Of a DNA stretch of 64,000 bases, positions 39,506-50,950 are shown piece by piece (the first letter of the stretch is position 1; each line of letters starts with the position of its first letter). The notes under the pieces are model-generated. The model searched no databases. It saw only the letters and a program-made list of their open reading frames with translations, and was not told the DNA's origin. Location of the stretch: the NCBI GenBank assembly GCA_034190875.2, contig CM067344.1, forward strand, positions 69,944,809 through 70,008,808, given 5' to 3'. Both the position numbers and the translations under genes were made by a program. Source of the stretch: Urechis unicinctus. Taxonomy: Eukaryota; Annelida; Polychaeta; Xenopneusta; Urechidae.

Positions 39506-41044
39506 CCCATCGTGCTTATGCCCTTTCCATGGTACCTGAAAGGCTAATATTGGACCAATAATCGATAACCACGAAATAAGACCTTTCTTTTGAAACTGTC
39601 TTTGATTTGTTTAAGATATTGCCTACAGTATGAGGAAAATATAGCACCCTAATGAACCGAAAGGCAAAAACACATCCGCAAAACGAGCCATACGGATTCA
39701 GGTGACGTCGATTGGCGCGGTGTTCCGTAACAACCTGCTTTTTAATCATTCGCTCTTGTTGATAAGTAGTTCCTAATAGAACCAGAGCCCCGGAAAGATT
39801 GAAAAATAAATCGTATTAGGTAGCGTCTAACGGGCGAATGTAAACAGAAGCGGGACACATGTGCGCGCGTAGATGAGCTGTATTCATGACTGAATAGAGC
39901 CTGTTGTCTCAAACAGCATGCACAGGCGGAGAGAAAAATGAGAGTTGGGAGAAAAATTACGCACGTTACGTAATGAAGCCGGCACAGAATGCACGTGACA
40001 AGCCCGATTTGCCAGATCGCGGAAAGGCAATAGTTGTACAGAAGTCTCTCTGGTGGTTCAGTGTAGAAATAAAACAGGTAACCTACAAGACCTACAGCTG
40101 GGTCAACAAAAAAAACCGGGCTCAAATCCAGGCCTGAACTATTGCCCGGAAACGCGCTCCTTCCATACCTCCATTCCCTTGTTTACTGCGCATGCGCGGC
40201 AAAGCTGACCGTATTGCGCATGTGTAATTACTCTTTGATATGTTTGAGTTTTCGTTTTTTGTGACTTCTGGTCCGTTTCTTCCTTCTGGTGCTTACGTCT
40301 ATTTAGAGAACACGTAAAAGGCAACATGCAAGGGACATTAAGTAATTGTGCGTAGCATCATCTGACTACAAAGCACAGCATCGTTCAGTGAAAAGGCCAG
40401 TGAAAAATACAGTCCACTAAAGGTATTTGCAGAGTAAACCCGAGTGATGCCACGCCATCCCTTCTCCTAATCACAAATATGCTAAACTAAGTCCAAGCCA
40501 CACGTCATCATGCATTGGCGAGATGTGCGCGTTTCAATCAGTTTAGCGCTAACTGAAGAGGCTGCTGTCATCGCCTAATCCCGACAATACATAACGACCC
40601 TAACTGTCATCGCATACACTGCCAACGTATCCATAAAATATCCTCTTTTTCTCCGTTGCGTAGAAAAACGCCCAATGTCCCGCGGCATATGTGGACATTC
40701 CGTGCATTAAACACGCATGGTCGTTATTTTTTTTTATCAAACTATGTTTGTAGAAGGCTATAAATAGCGGGCTGCTGCCTGTGCGGGTACCTAATAGAAG
40801 CTGAGCCCCAACGGTATCAGATCGGGGACACCAAACAGCGAATGTCGTAGACCATCTATCTAAGCCACTTATCATTCGCTGCTTGTGGGAGTAATCTGGT
40901 TTTCTGCTTCCACAGTTGATCCTTATAATACATGGTCTACGGATTAAGACATGCCCTAAATGTGCAATGCAAACGCTGATTTGAGTACAATACAAGACGT
41001 CTTAAACTCAATATAAAAACGCCATGATTTCGACGAAATGACTA
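39506..41044. other. Unique spacer with a candidate NRF-1 site, no recognised gene
   Basis: Minus-strand frames of 127 codons (40125-39742, hydrophobic) and 131 codons (40995-40600) are open but match no family I know and have no convincing splice or start context. They may be chance. The stretch around 39830-40240 is relatively CpG-containing and holds the palindromic GCGCATGCGC site. Confidence 0.4.
40187..40198. promoter_or_regulatory. Candidate NRF-1-type binding site
   Basis: tgcgcatgcgcg matches the palindromic consensus bound by nuclear respiratory factor 1, common in animal CpG promoters. A half-site, ttgcgcatgtg, follows at 40214-40224. No adjacent transcribed gene was identified, so promoter function is only inferred. 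Confidence 0.3.
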
Positions 41045-42830
41045 CTACGACATGATTACTATAAGACGATCACAACATGATAATGACCAGGTGATAACGG
41101 AATAATAACATCAACATGATAACGGAATGACAACGACAAGATGATAACGGAATGACAACATCAACATGATAACGGAATGACAACGACAGGATGATAACAG
41201 AATGACAACGACAAGATGATAACGGAATAACAACATCAACATGATAATGGAATGACAACGACAAGATGATAACGGAATGACAACATCAACATGATAACGG
41301 AATGACAATGACAGGATGATAACGGAATGACAACAAAAAGATGATACAGAATGACATCGACAAGATGATAACGGAACGACAACATCAACATGATAACGGA
41401 ATGACAACGACAAGATGATAACGGAATGACAACGACAAGATGATAACGGAATGACAACGTCAACATGATAACGGAATGACAACGACAAGATGATAACGGA
41501 ATGACAACATCAACATGATAACGGAATGACAACGACAGGATGACAACGGAATGACAACGACAAAATGATAACGGAATGACAACATCAACATGATAATGCA
41601 ATGACAACGACAGGATGATAACGGAATGACAACATCAACATGATAACGGAATGACAACGACAAGATGATAACGGAATGACAACATCAACATGATAACGGA
41701 AAGACAATGACAGGAAGATAACTGAATGACAACGACAAGATGATAACGGAATGACAACATCAGCATGATAACGGAATGAAAACGACAGGATGATAACGGA
41801 ATGACAACGACAAGATGATAACGGAAAGACAATGACAGGATGATAACGGAATGACAATGACAAGATGATAACGGAATGACAACGACAAAATGATAACGGA
41901 ATGATAACGACAGGATGATAACGGAATGATAATGACAAGATGATAACGGAATGACAACATCAACATGATAACGGAATGACAACGACAGGATGACAACGGA
42001 ATGACAACGACAAGATGATAACGGAATGACAACATCAACATGATAATGCAATGACAACGACAGGATGATAACGGAATGACAACATCAACATGATAACGGA
42101 ATGACAACGACAAGATGATAACGGAATGACAACATCAACATGATAACGGAAAGACAATGACAGGAAGATAACTGAATGACAACGACAAGATGATAACGGA
42201 ATGACAACATCAGCATGATAACGGAATGAAAACGACAGGATGATAACGGAATGACAACGACAAGATGATAACGGAATGACAATGATAGGATGATAACGGA
42301 ATGACAATGACAAGATGATAACGGAATGACAACGACAAAATGTTAACGGAATGATAACAACATGATAATGGAATGACAACGACAGGATGATTACGGAATG
42401 ACAACATCAACATGATAACGGAATGAAAACGACAAGATGATAACGGAATGACAACATCAACATGATAACGGAATGACAACGACAGGATGATAACTGAATG
42501 ACAACGACAATATGATAACGGAATGACAATGACAAGATGATAACGGAAAGACAATGACAGGATGATAACGGAATGACAATGACAAGATGATAACGGAATG
42601 ACAACGACAAAATGATAACGGAATGATAACGACAGGATGATAACGGAATGATAATGACAAGATGATAACGGAATGACAACGACAAGATGATAATGGAATG
42701 ACAACGACAGGATGATAACGGAATGACAACGACAGGATGATAACGGAATGACAACGACAAGATGATAACGGAATGACAACGACAACATGATAACCAAATG
42801 ATAAAGAGAAGTTGATCACGGCATTTTAAC
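41045..42830. repeat. 25-bp minisatellite with an 18-unit higher-order period
   Basis: About 70 copies of a 25-bp unit, gatgataacggaatgacaac plus gacaa, alternating with a catgataacgg...aacatcaa form. Rare variants recur exactly 450 bp apart: gataatgcaatg at 41592 and 42042, and aaagacaatgacaggaagat at 41700 and 42150. This shows an 18-unit higher-order duplication. The many overlapping minus frames of 64-195 codons are translations of this stop-free repeat and are not genes. Confidence 0.96.
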
Positions 42831-43000
42831 GACAGTTAAAAACAACATGAAATTGACAACATGAAAACAATATGATAACGACGACATGATAGAAACCGAC
42901 GCGATGACGATTAGACCAGTGATAGTATGGCTTGAAAATGAAAACGAGGCTTTAAAAACAAAGAAGGTTACCGAATTGTGATTAGGGCAATATATTATCA
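42831..43000. other. Transition between two arrays
   Basis: Short degenerate gacaacatgaa and gacgacatgat words connect the 25-bp array to the 28-bp array. The two share acgacgatg-like words and could be distantly related. Confidence 0.4.
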
Positions 43001-43835
43001 TGACGACGATGATATACGATAACGACGAAGCCGATATAACAACGACGATGGGATCAATCCAATATGCTAACGACGATGGGATCAATCCGATATGCCAACG
43101 ACGATGGGATCAAGCCAATGTGGTAACGACATTGGGATCAATCCGATATGCTAACGACGATGGAATCAATCCGATATGCTAACGACGATAGGATCAAGCC
43201 AATGTGCTAACGACATTGGGACAAGACAATATGATGGCGACGATGGTGTGAAGCCGGTATGAGAGCGACGATGGGATCAATCCAATATGCTAACGACGTC
43301 GGGATCAAGCAGATATGGGAATGTGGATGGGATAAAACCGATATGGTAATAACGATGGGATCAAGCTGATATGCTAACGAAGAAATAAGGCAGATCTGGT
43401 GACGAACATGAGATCAAGCCAATATGGTAACGACGATGGGATCAATCTTGTTATGGTTACTAAGTTGGGATAAAGCCGATATCATAACAACGTTGGATTC
43501 AAGTCGTTATGCTGACGAAGATGAGATCAAGCTGATTTGGTAACAACCACGGGAACAAGCCGGTATGATGACGACGATGGGATCAAGCCGATATGGTACT
43601 GACGGTGAAATGAAAACGATATGGTAACGACAAATGAATGAACCATATATGGTAACGATGATGGGATCAAGCCGATCTGGTAACGATGATGGGATCAAGC
43701 CGATCTGGTGACGATGATGGGATCAAGCCGATCTGGAAACGATGATGGGATCAAGCCGATCTGGTGACGATGATGGGATCAAGCCGATCTGGTGACGATG
43801 ATGGGATCAAGCCGATATGATGACGACGGCGTGAC
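43001..43835. repeat. 28-bp minisatellite, about 29 copies
   Basis: The unit is acgacgatgggatcaagccg plus atatggta. The period was measured from gggatcaagc at 43691 and 43719. Left copies are more diverged (gggatcaatccgatatgc) and the right six copies (43660-43815) are nearly identical, so the right end expanded most recently. Confidence 0.93.
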
Positions 43836-46389
43836 CGGGAAAGTGGCGAGAACAGCGTTATTTGAAGCAGAATGCGTTACTTTGGGACGACCGCCAGGTC
43901 TACGACAAAGTCAAGATACAACATCGCTCTCCAAGTATACCGGTAAGCCGCTACTTGTCTCCCAAAACTCCGCCCATATGGCATCAGCCACGTAATTGCG
44001 TATCGCAATCGGGGACCGACGAGTGTAGTAGCATCTCTTAAAATGAACATTTGCTTCACGCCAACTTTTCCCCCAGAGATTTCGGAGTTGCTGGGGTAAC
44101 ACGTGATGACACCGTAGGTATTTGCTTGGGAAATCGCGTGTCAACGAAACCACCGCGCGCAAAAAAATCTTAGGAGTTGTCATAATTGGTTTTAAAACAC
44201 GATTGTGAGAGAATATTTCCTTCTGCGACTTCAATGAATTAATCACAGATAGCCCGGACTAGGCGTGCATGCGTTAGTCGGCCGCTGTCACGCGGGCATG
44301 TGTGCACACGATGACATGAAGCCTAATCTCAATTAATATAGCTATTACTTAATGCTGCATCTGCTTCTTATAAATACTACATGTATTGTATGGTATGGCG
44401 AGGGGTGGCTTGGGCCCAGTGGAGATGTGTGTATTGTTCGTACTGCTTCTAATGGATTGCGCCTCATATGGACGCTCAGTATACGATCTAGCTGATACGA
44501 ATGTCGGGTCTAACTTTACTAACAACACACTAATATTTGTCATAGCCCTCGAACTTAGTCCTACATGCTTCAACCTAACTAGTCGCCCCAACGTAGCCAT
44601 CATGCAGAGATACTTGTGCCGGGATAACTCATTGGTCGGGCAGGCGAGCTTTCTCTCGACCGCACAGTTTCTCCCAAACCCCCTATTGCTCAGCGTCTCA
44701 TTATCTATCAAATTATATCAAATGCTCTGACCCGCGCTATAGTTGCTGTGTCACCAAACCCCACAGCTGCTAAATCCAACCCCGAGCCCCGTACCAGCTC
44801 CTCAGAGGAACATGAATAAGCTGAGAAATGCCTCTTTAAAGCGAGTTTTTTTATCCGGTTGGCAGCGGTGGAGGAGGAGACGTGGTAATGCCTGGAGCAG
44901 GCCAGCTTTGGTTATGAGTCTCGCGGGCCGTCGACCGTGCAAGGCGCGCTCTACAATGCATGCTACTCCAGTCTCCATACCACTGCCTCATTCGCCCATA
45001 CACCCACATCCATCCTCATTGACGCCACCCCGCGCCCCCGTACACGCATACAGCCCCCTCTTCCCTCCGCCTCAGATAACGTCCCACGCACAAATGCCAC
45101 AGCATGCGCCTGCCACATAAGTTTCCCAGTCCCTTGATTTTTTCCCCTTTACCCCATCTCCGTTCTAAACCCCGCAACCGGCCAAGTAATGGCCCAACTC
45201 GGACGCACGCTCACAAATATCGGGGTGCGACAACCCTTTCCCTTACAAGCACCGGACATCGAGTTGCCTTTGCCCGTGTAGCAGCAGCAGCGGCGGCATG
45301 AGGCAAAAGGGAGGCACGCAGCGTGCCTGTGGTCTGCCACGCGCGTCCATCATCCTCCCAGCGTGGGCGAACGCGCACACTGCACACCCGAGGGACTCGT
45401 ATTGTTATCGCCCTGAAAAAAACACGTCGGGTAACAGGCAAGTCAGAGGGGAGGCCCGTTCCTGACTGCCCCACATAGATACACTATGATAAACGACCGT
45501 TATGACGTAGATGCCCGTGCCGTTTCAATGCGCGGAACTCCAATGAACGTCTCCGCGTTCTTGCAACAACACAAGCAAGTCATGCGTAAGCGAGAAAATG
45601 AACGACGCACATTTTTCACTTGCATAGAAGGGCTTTGAAAGAGGTACAAGAAATGGGGCAGGGAAATCAAACTCAATAATTCAATTAAACAATGTATACA
45701 CCAAACAGCAGGCAGTAAATCGCAAGCGCTTTCATTGAACGACGAGTTTGTCCCGGAATGGCGACAAAAAGAAGGGCCAAGAGGACGTACGCCTTGTGGT
45801 CATGCCATAGACACACCCCATATTCACAACCATTCCAAATTGCCACCAGTACCGGTCGGATTGGCTTGCTACAACGTGCGCAGCTACAAACTGTAAGTGA
45901 GTCCCTATTTCTAATTAGTAGCTCGGTCAGTGAGTGAGTGAGACAATGACGTCACATTATCAAGTTTTGAACATCATTCACTTACTTACACCGCAGATGA
46001 CGTGCTACTCAATGTGTAGAAGTAGCGTGCAAGGAGGTGGAATTACGGAATGTTGAATCCAGCGGATAATAGCGATTGTAAGTTCAGACACGGGTTGTGT
46101 GGCGCTACAGAATGACAGAGTGCTCATGGATGGAAAGTGAGGGGACGAGTGTTGGGCGAGGGAAGCATGGGGTGGGGGGTGGGGGCCGAATTGGGTGAGT
46201 GGGGGCCAAGTGGAGGATGAGGAGGTGAAGTGGTGGACGGGGTGGATGAGTGGTAGGTGAAGGGGCCAAGTAACAACAATCCTAAATAGGCCAGTTAGTG
46301 ACTCATATAAAACCCCTCACACAGGCCAATTCAACATCCCAAAACATCACACAACAAATCTGTAAGTATAACGTCTTATTATAGGACCA
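43836..46389. other. Unique spacer, partly GC- and CpG-rich, no recognised gene
   Basis: Non-repetitive. About 44740-45480 is richer in G+C and CpG than its surroundings. A plus frame at 44386-44730 begins with a hydrophobic stretch (MCVLFVLLLMDCASYG) resembling a signal peptide. An antisense frame of similar length overlaps it and no homology is apparent. A TGACGTCA (CRE-type) palindrome lies at 45948-45955, beside an imperfect inverted pair of gtgagtgagtgag and cattcacttacttac. I do not call a gene. Confidence 0.4.
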
Positions 46390-47220
46390 CACCCAAATAA
46401 GACAATATAGCATCCCAATGAAACACACGCAAATAGGGCAGTATAGCATCCCAATGAAACACACGCAAATAGGGCAGTATAGCATCCCAATGAAACACAC
46501 GCAAATAGGGCAGTATAGCATCCAAATGAAACACATACAAATAGGGCAGTATAGCATCCCAATGAAACACACGCAAATAGGGCAGTATAGCATCCCAATG
46601 AAACACATACAAATAGGGCAGTATAGCATCCCAATGAAACACATACAAATAGGGCAGTATAGCATCCCAATGAAACACATACAAATAGGGCAGTATAGCA
46701 TCCCAATGAAACACACCCAAATAATGCAGTATTGCATCTCAATGTAACACACGCAAATAGGGCAGTATAGCATCCTGACGAAACACAACCAAATAGGGCA
46801 GTATAGCATCCTGACGAAACACAACCAAATAGGGCAGTATAGCATCCTGACGAAACACAACCAAATAGGGCAGTATAGCATCCTGACGAAACACAACCAA
46901 ATAGGGCAGTATAGCATCCTGAAGAAACACAACCAAATAGGGCAGTATAGCATCCTGACGAAACACAACCAAATAGGGCAGTATAGCATCCTGACGAAAC
47001 ACAACCAAATAGGGAAGTATAGCATCCTGACGAAACACAACCAAATAGGGCAGTATAGCATCCTGACGAAACACAACCAAATAGGGCAGTATAGCATCCC
47101 AATAAAGAACACCCATATAAGACAGTATAGCATCCCAATGAAACAAACACTAATAGGGGTATATAGCATCCTAATGAAACACACACGAATAGGGCAGTAT
47201 AACATCCCAATGACACCATT
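46390..47220. repeat. 36-bp minisatellite with two subfamilies
   Basis: About 22 copies of a 36-bp unit sharing caaatagggcagtatagcat. In the left half (46400-46760) the joint is cccaatgaaacacacg or cccaatgaaacacata. In the right half (46770-47095) it is cctgacgaaacacaac and copies are almost identical. The period, a multiple of three, keeps all three minus frames open, which yields a 308-codon minus frame (47229-46303) with a 12-residue repeat MLYCPIWLCFVR. I take this as a by-product of the repeat. Confidence 0.95.
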
Positions 47221-47545
47221 GTAAATCATAGAATCTTAAAGAAATTGTCACTATTGAAAAACATCGCATATGACAAAATAGACGCAGTTGAATATCTATA
47301 AATCTGATTGAAATAGACTCCACGGAAAATTATTTAATCTGATGAAAATAAACGCAATTGAAAACCATAGTATCTTATGGAAATAGACATGGCTAAAAAT
47401 CTTACAATCTGATAGAAACAGTCGCCATTGAACATCATAATGATAAAAATAGACACTATTGAAATTCATGGAATCTGATAGAGCACCATGGAATCTAACA
47501 GACACGGACTGCATTTGCCATGATTGAATCTGATAGATTTTATCA
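47221..47545. repeat. Old degenerate repeat of about 35 bp
   Basis: Diverged copies containing aatctgat, gaaatagac and attgaaaa words, with the first measured spacing at 35 bp (47301 to 47336). The array directly adjoins the 36-bp array and is much more eroded. Confidence 0.65.
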
Positions 47546-49825
47546 ACATATCCCATCATGGACTGTGACAGGGTAAAACATCTCTGGGGCAGTGACCTTT
47601 GACCGCAGTGATTCTGTCCACATCGCAAAAACTCGCTTCTACAAATGTCAACGAATGGGGTTACGATGGAAGTACACTCAGACATGTAACCATGGCTATA
47701 GGATCACGTGACCGCTGTGATAACGCCAGTGACAGGGATTGATCTCAGTCAATGGTCGTAGGATGTGGATGGATCTCAGGACAGAGTAGCACTTGACATT
47801 ACAGCGCCCTGACATGACGCAATGCACAGGCATGATGACAATAACTGCAATTGAGGGATCAACGCCTGAAGTGAAGTCAAACTGGCCGAGCAATACATCA
47901 CATTTAATGGTGGCAAACAAAGTACATTATCATCACAGCGACTAGACCTGACGTCATACCCGCACATGTACATTCGCCACATTGCCTCCAAACCCTTGGG
48001 GAACCAAATCATTCCTATCCGAACAAGCCCACCCCGATAGTCCACCAATCGACCTCCACCCCTTACACCCCCATTCCCCAAAACATAAAAAAACCCACCC
48101 AAAAACAACTTTGTGACACATGGCTCAAAGCAGGCGGGTAAGATGTGAAAATGAGGTCTGTAAGTTAGGGAGGGTGGGGAAGAGAAGGCAGGGAGACTGG
48201 GTGGGGGGGGGGGGTGGAGTTGGCGGATGATGCACGTCACGCTCTCCATACTGGCCGGGTGGCCGTCACAGCGCGCCACAACTCACGCACCACACCCCGG
48301 GCAGCGACGAGACCCGCGGGAGTTCCCCATAACAGTTGGTGAAGCTGGCGTTGTTTTTTGTGTTGCCCCTGTTAAACCGAGCAGTAGTTCATTGCGCCAG
48401 TGCCTGTTAACTGCGCAGCTTAGTATGCCGACCACAGCATGGCCAGGCCGCGGCCTCCCTTCACCTCACCAAGCTTCATTGAACATTTCCAATCGACTCA
48501 ATATCGCACAAGTACTACACCCCTATTCCTCCTGTGTGCCTCAACCCCGCCTCCCCCGACGTTGCCATACAGTTAACCCTTAATACCATCTCATTTTCCC
48601 CCAAATCCTCCCGCAACCTCTGTACCTCCCCTAGGTACCCATACAGCATCGTGAAGAGCATTTCATTCCAGGTCTTGGCATTATGTTATCCAACTCGGCC
48701 TTACATGCCCGTTACGATGCTCCCCAACGCCACACACTAACCCGCGTAGTACGAGCGGCCGATGTAACCAGCGGCCCATTACTAGGTTACTCCTACATAG
48801 AGCCCGCCAGGAGGCTGCCGTTAACGACTGAGTCACCATCACGACCAGGTAGGAGTCACGTCACCAATAAGGCGCACCAGATCTACACCAACAATGCCCT
48901 AATAGGGACACATCAGCCAGCCCAGGTTCGGCTTCCTCAACACTCCACCCCCAGACTCACCCGTACATTCAGATCCGAACTTTTCCATACAATATCAAGG
49001 CTTCTCGCGTGCCAAGGACCCCTGGGGATATAACCTTGGTTGGGACAAGGTCGTTTACGGGGGTTCTTGGCAGGGCTACCCTGGGTATAGAAAAGGGGAA
49101 ATTAGCGGTATGGAATCCTGCTGGCAAAAGCTCAACGCGAGGTTCTCATTTTCTCTACTATCCCGGGAAGCATTGGCAGCACTGGTGACGTCATCACGCT
49201 TCCGACACTCATACTTCCCGCGGCCTACCCAAAACCTAACATGTTCGTTACAAACTAAGCTAGCTTATGCGGTGGAATTATTCCCGGATAAGTTTTGATG
49301 CTTAGTTTGGGTCCAGAACGAGGATGCAGATCACATCCCGAAACCCCGTCCACACAATATGACCTCGTTTGACCTCAAGTCAATAGTCGGTTTGATTGTA
49401 GCCGCACCTCGCCGTCGATAACGGCTCAGCTCGAGCAGTCCATCGCCTGCAGGGAGCTTCAATGCCAACCCAGGACCTATTCATACGGTTCAAAGCAATG
49501 ACGAATGCTGGATAATCTCATTGAACGCCTAAGAATATTAGGGAAAGATTCGATTATGTTCTATGCCCGCGTTAAAAGCAACTAACAAGACTTTGATGAT
49601 AGGGTTCGATTGTAAACCATAAAATTCAAAGGGCTCGGTCGCCCGTATCAAGTTCAATGAGGTAATAATAATAGTCTGTTGAAGTTAATGGCGCGGGTCT
49701 GACCCTCAATAAAGACTCGGCCTCAATACCTCACAGTCTGTTACCATCACATCTTTATTCTGCAAGTCATTGTTTCCCTTGCTCTGTTACTTTCCTAGCA
49801 CCCAACCACCAACCCAACAGCCGCA
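47546..49825. other. Unique spacer, GC-rich in the middle, no recognised gene
   Basis: Non-repetitive except for a G run near 48202-48213. About 48240-49030 is C-rich on the plus strand and has open frames of 116-118 codons that look compositional, rich in Pro, Ser and Thr. TGACGTCA-type palindromes occur near 47950 and 49186. I see no exon with recognisable protein content. Confidence 0.4.
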
Positions 49826-49900
49826 TCCATCCATCCGTCCATCCGTCCGTCCATCCATCCCCATTTTCATTCATCCATCCATCCATCCATCCATCCATCC
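49826..49900. repeat. (CCAT/CCGT)n microsatellite
   Basis: Tetranucleotide run catccatccatccgtccatcc and following, interrupted by cccattttcatt near 49860-49870. It leads into cagtaagcag words that foreshadow the next array. Confidence 0.9.
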
Positions 49901-50059
49901 AACAAGCAATCAGTCCAGTAAGCAGAACAACGGTCCAGTAAGCCAGTACAATTGTCTAGAAAGCCAGCGCAATTGCCCAGTTAGCCAGGACATTTATCCT
50001 GTCAGCAAATGCAATTGTCCAGGAAGTCTGCACACTTGTCCAGTAAGCAGTCAACAGAA
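49901..50059. repeat. Degenerate leader of the 21-bp array
   Basis: About eight diverged units containing ttgtccag and aagccag at about 20-bp spacing. These are ancestral or eroded forms of the regular array to the right. Confidence 0.7.
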
Positions 50060-50530
50060 TGCAGCTGTTCAATAAGCGCAATTATCCAATAAGCCAGATC
50101 AATTGTCCAATAAGCCAGATCAATTGTCCAACAAGCCAGATCAATTGTCCAATAAGACAGATCAATTGTAAAATAAGCCAGATCAATTTTACAATAAGTC
50201 AGATCAATTGTACAATAAGTCAGATCAATTGTCAAATAAGCCAGATCAATTGTTCAATAAGTCAGATCAATTGTCCAATAAGCCAGATCAATTGTTTAAT
50301 AAGTCAGATCAATTGTCCGATAAGCTAGATCAATTATCCAATAAGCCAGATCAATTGTACAATAAGTCAGATCAATTGTCCAATAAGCCAGATCAATTGT
50401 CCAATAAGTCAGATCAATCGTTCAATAAGTCAGATCAATTATCCAATAAGCCAGATCAATTGTACAATAAGTCAGATCAATTGTCCAATAAGCCAGATCA
50501 ATTGTCCAATAAGCCAGATCAATAGTCCAG
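50060..50530. repeat. 21-bp minisatellite with 42-bp dimers
   Basis: About 22 copies of aagccagatcaattgtccaat. In the middle, aagccagat and aagtcagat alternate, giving a 42-bp dimer. The 21-bp period makes a seven-residue peptide repeat in plus frames (for example NKPDQLS); I regard this as a by-product. Confidence 0.95.
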
Positions 50531-50950
50531 TACGACTGCGCAGTTGTCCAGTAATATAGCGCAACTGCACAGCAAGTAAGCGCAGTAGTTAAGTACTGGG
50601 TGTAATAATCTAGAGACAGGCATTATCGTCCAGTGACCATTGCTGTGTGTAAAGTTACTTTTGTGTGGAGCTGTCAGACTATTCTCCAATATTATCAGAC
50701 CTTAGTGAGAGATAACCTATCTGACAGATGTGTATACATTGTTGCAAAATCATTTTTATGTAAGGGAACCTTTGGGTGATGTAAGGACAGCTGCGAATGT
50801 CTGGGTATCAGACTTTGACGAACGGTCTAAGAACTAATGTGCCAGGATCCTGGAGAGTCCAGAGAGAGGCAAGGAAGACTGGCTGTGGGTTAATAGACAA
50901 ACTACCATTTCCCATGGAAATGATCGTTCCGAAGAGAAGGTCAATAACTA
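50531..50950. other. Short unique spacer
   Basis: Two or three eroded 21-bp-like units (cagtacgactgcgcagttgt, cagtaatatagcgcaactgc) are followed by ordinary unique sequence. The first 50 codons of the 469-codon plus frame that runs into the next array come from here and resemble no protein I know. Confidence 0.5.

Noticed and set aside
39742-40125. 127-codon hydrophobic minus frame as a membrane protein
   Set aside because: No recognised family, no clear start or splice context, and an opposing plus frame overlaps it. Not enough to call.
40080-40140. tRNA-derived element, from a B-box-like gctcaaatcc
   Set aside because: No matching A box or cloverleaf arms at the expected distance upstream.
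41070-42819. Many overlapping minus frames (peptides with SFRYH and IPLSS)
   Set aside because: They follow from a 25-bp repeat without stops in any minus frame. Overlap in all frames argues against protein coding.
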